From Mytilinidion resinicola (Eukaryota; Ascomycota; Dothideomycetes; Mytilinidiales; Mytilinidiaceae), in assembly GCF_010093595.1 (NCBI RefSeq), contig NW_022985437.1, positions 2,923,801 to 2,987,800 of the forward strand: a DNA stretch of 64,000 bases, given 5' to 3'. The position numbers and the translations under genes are program-made. The number at the start of each line of letters is the position of its first letter. Position 1 is the first letter of the stretch. The notes below the pieces were generated by a model that was given only the letters and a program-made list of their open reading frames with translations, was not told where the DNA came from and did not search any database. Shown one piece after another: positions 62,249 to 64,000 of the stretch.

Positions 62249-63387
62249 TCACCACTCGCCTTCGAAGATCCGCACAAGGCGAATGTATCTATAGGAACAT
62301 TAGCAAAGCCGAGAAGGTGGAGGCATGCAGGAATACGTACCGATGGCAGGCCTCGCCTACGCCACCACGGAACTCCCCGATGCCGTCCAAGCAAAGCTCC
62401 AGGGTCTTCAAAAGCCCGAAACTATGACTGATAGTGAAAGTCCATCGTGTGAAGACAGCCTGACTCAGAGAGATCTCTCTAATAACTTTGCCGTGGGGAG
62501 ATCGCAGCCGGTCGTGGACTATGGTGCTGACGTTGGCCGGGGCAAGATTGGGGTCCATATAGCGCGGGGTCATCAGGACGAGCGTCTCGAGGTTTGGGGT
62601 GAGCATCAGGATGATGCCGAGCTCCGCTGAACGATTGGCGACCGTGAGATTCTTCAGGCAGTGGAGGTCTGTGCCCTCGAAACGAATGGGGTCAAGGAGT
62701 TCAGCAGTGCTGAGTCCTAAGTGCTGCTCCATGAATGGGGCTCTGGCGGATCTCGGGCCTGGATGCTCCAGGAAAGGAGCTTCCAGATTCAATAACATAA
62801 TGTACTTCCTCGCCTTGCCAATGCTTGGGTTCTTGAGCAATTTGGCAAGGAACGACTGGCAGGCCAGCTTGCAGCCAAGGCCAGTGTCGACGTAGACGAA
62901 TGGATGGAGGTGGTCGTAGAAATGCTTGGAAACCACTAAGGTTCGAGCTTGTGCAGAAGGTCTCCTCGATCTCGGGCGGCAAAGCGGGCGGGCGGATGAC
63001 GCTGCGCTCGTACTCATCGTCGGCATCCGAGCCCTCGTGGCAGGTCGACTTGCAGGCCATCGGGGGCGGTTGTGGAAGAGAGTTGAAATCGCCACACATG
63101 GTCAACGGTGTTTGAGAGCCACTGGAGTATTCCATCGAAGGGGCAAGCTCTTGCGAAGTTGCTTCTGGATCACCTTCAACGTCTCCGTTGACGAACCAGT
63201 AGAGAACTTTGTCTGTGCAGGCTGGCCACTTCGCATCTTTCTCAGCAAGCTTCGTGATCTGCTCCAATGAGATAGCCACCTGTCCAACTTTGACATCCAT
63301 GAACACTTGGTTCCAGACAATTTGGGCGTTGCTGACTAATAGGTGTGCTCCGGTTGCGCGATTTGCCAGACTTCTCTTCTCTGCCAT
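62249..63387 (-). pseudogene. F-box/LRR-like gene with one frameshift
   Basis: ATG at 63387 (MAEKRSLANRATGAHLLVSN). The first frame reaches RPPALPPEIEETFCTSSN, an F-box opening (LPPEI), and is then out of phase by +1 in the interval ~62930-62990. Thereafter LVVSKHFYDHLHPFVYVDTG, CKLACQSFLAKLLKNPSIGK, LLDPIRFEGTDLHCLKNLTV, ILMLTPNLETLVLMTPRYMD and LLKTLELCLDGIGEFRGG give an F-box-plus-leucine-rich layout. A 52-bp intron (62289-62340; GTACGT, GCTAAT, CCTATAG) joins in phase to the last exon, YIRLVRIFEGEW, TGA at 62249. Only one lesion is visible, so it is a young pseudogene or a base-call error. It belongs to a different F-box family from the AVGAGG cluster. Confidence 0.75.
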
Positions 63388-63399
63388 GACGAATCTGTG

Positions 63400-64000
63400 A
63401 AGATCTGATTCGTTCCTGTCTGCCTCTGTGCCTGAGTACGAAGGTGGTCGAGGTGCGTGTGATGAAGGACTGGGCGTGGAGTGAGGAAGAGGTGAGGACG
63501 AGGTGAAGACGGAGTGAAGGGGTGATGAGAGAGTAATGGAGGTTGGAGTGGCAGAACTGCCGGTGGGTTTTAAGCTTGTGCAGCCCCCTCGCTTAGCGAA
63601 AGTGGCGTGATCAACCGGTCGACTGAGGTCGACTGGGCCGCTGGGCCGAGCTTAAGATCCCTCGGGCCAGTATTAAGAGGGTCTTGGTATGTTTCTTCCC
63701 GCTGCTGGGCCCGTAGGGTGCGTCTACAGTCTTCCTTACTTCCTGGATAGCTTTTGTATTACTATTACATGGACCATAGACCACAGAGCGAGCACTGAGC
63801 ATTTGTCTTATAACAACAGTGCTTTTTCGAAAGGTTTAGTAAAGTGTATTTCTTAGTAGCTCTTACTATATCCCTTTGTTATTTAAAGCCTTATAAATTA
63901 AGACAAACACAGAGGTTGAATAAGTTCTTATTTGACAGCAGCTACTAGGCTTCGTCCCCCGATAGTTTTTAGAGGGATTTATGTCTTCCTCCTTAAAATC
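63400..64000. other. Leader of the 63387 gene, then A/T-rich tail without genes
   Basis: 63390-63560 is a purine-rich plus strand (CT-rich on the coding minus strand), as in fungal leaders. From 63800 on the sequence is A/T-rich with no coding signal. Confidence 0.35.

Noticed and set aside
1..64000. CRISPR array or prokaryotic operon
   Set aside because: No regularly spaced direct repeats with unique spacers. The only regular repeats are the contiguous minisatellite and other tandem repeats without spacers, and introns show that the DNA is eukaryotic.

Overview
The window looks like a gene-poor, repeat-rich segment of a filamentous ascomycete genome (Pezizomycotina, most like Dothideomycetes; the class is inferred). 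Supporting signs are short introns of 52-72 bp with GTRNGT donors, CTRAY-like branch sites and YAG acceptors, single-gene transcription on both strands, F-box-like and Zn2Cys6-like paralogs, and many CAG/CAA codons replaced by stops, which resembles RIP (C-to-T at CpA). There is no bacterial operon structure and no CRISPR array.

Left (1-4.3 kb): a tandem trio of one F-box-like family: a C-terminal remnant, a frameshifted copy and one intact gene (2969-4255).

Graveyard (4.3-32 kb): dispersed and tandem repeats and eroded pieces of conserved genes: SmD3, tandem RRM pieces resembling Hrp1/Nab4 and RBM39, and a kinase catalytic loop. There is also an 89-bp minisatellite, a tRNA-like gene, a 138-bp tRNA-like (SINE-like) repeat in two places, and a 1285-bp transposon with long terminal inverted repeats and a perfect 8-bp target duplication. 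Small spliced genes for two Cys-cluster proteins and one helix-turn-helix protein lie at 24.7-32.2 kb.

Middle (33-47 kb): four members of a small uncharacterised family with an FTNG...W block and a W..WH C-terminus. Two look intact and two are each broken by one stop. Between them are strongly decayed reading frames, one with seven in-frame stops that are all explicable as C-to-T changes.

Right (47-64 kb): a lineage-specific cluster. Six genes (48.1, 49.8, 51.9, 54.8, 56.3 and 59.1 kb) share an N-terminal F-box-like LPxE motif, an AVGAGG-like block and C-terminal conserved blocks. Interleaved are two paralogous small two-exon genes (54.0 and 57.9 kb) with introns of the same length (56 bp). 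A frameshifted F-box gene closes the window. How the cluster genes work together is unknown; co-localisation, shared leader sequence and family structure suggest repeated local duplication and divergence. If the LPxE segment is a real F-box, these would be substrate adaptors for SCF ubiquitin ligases, but no partner is visible here.
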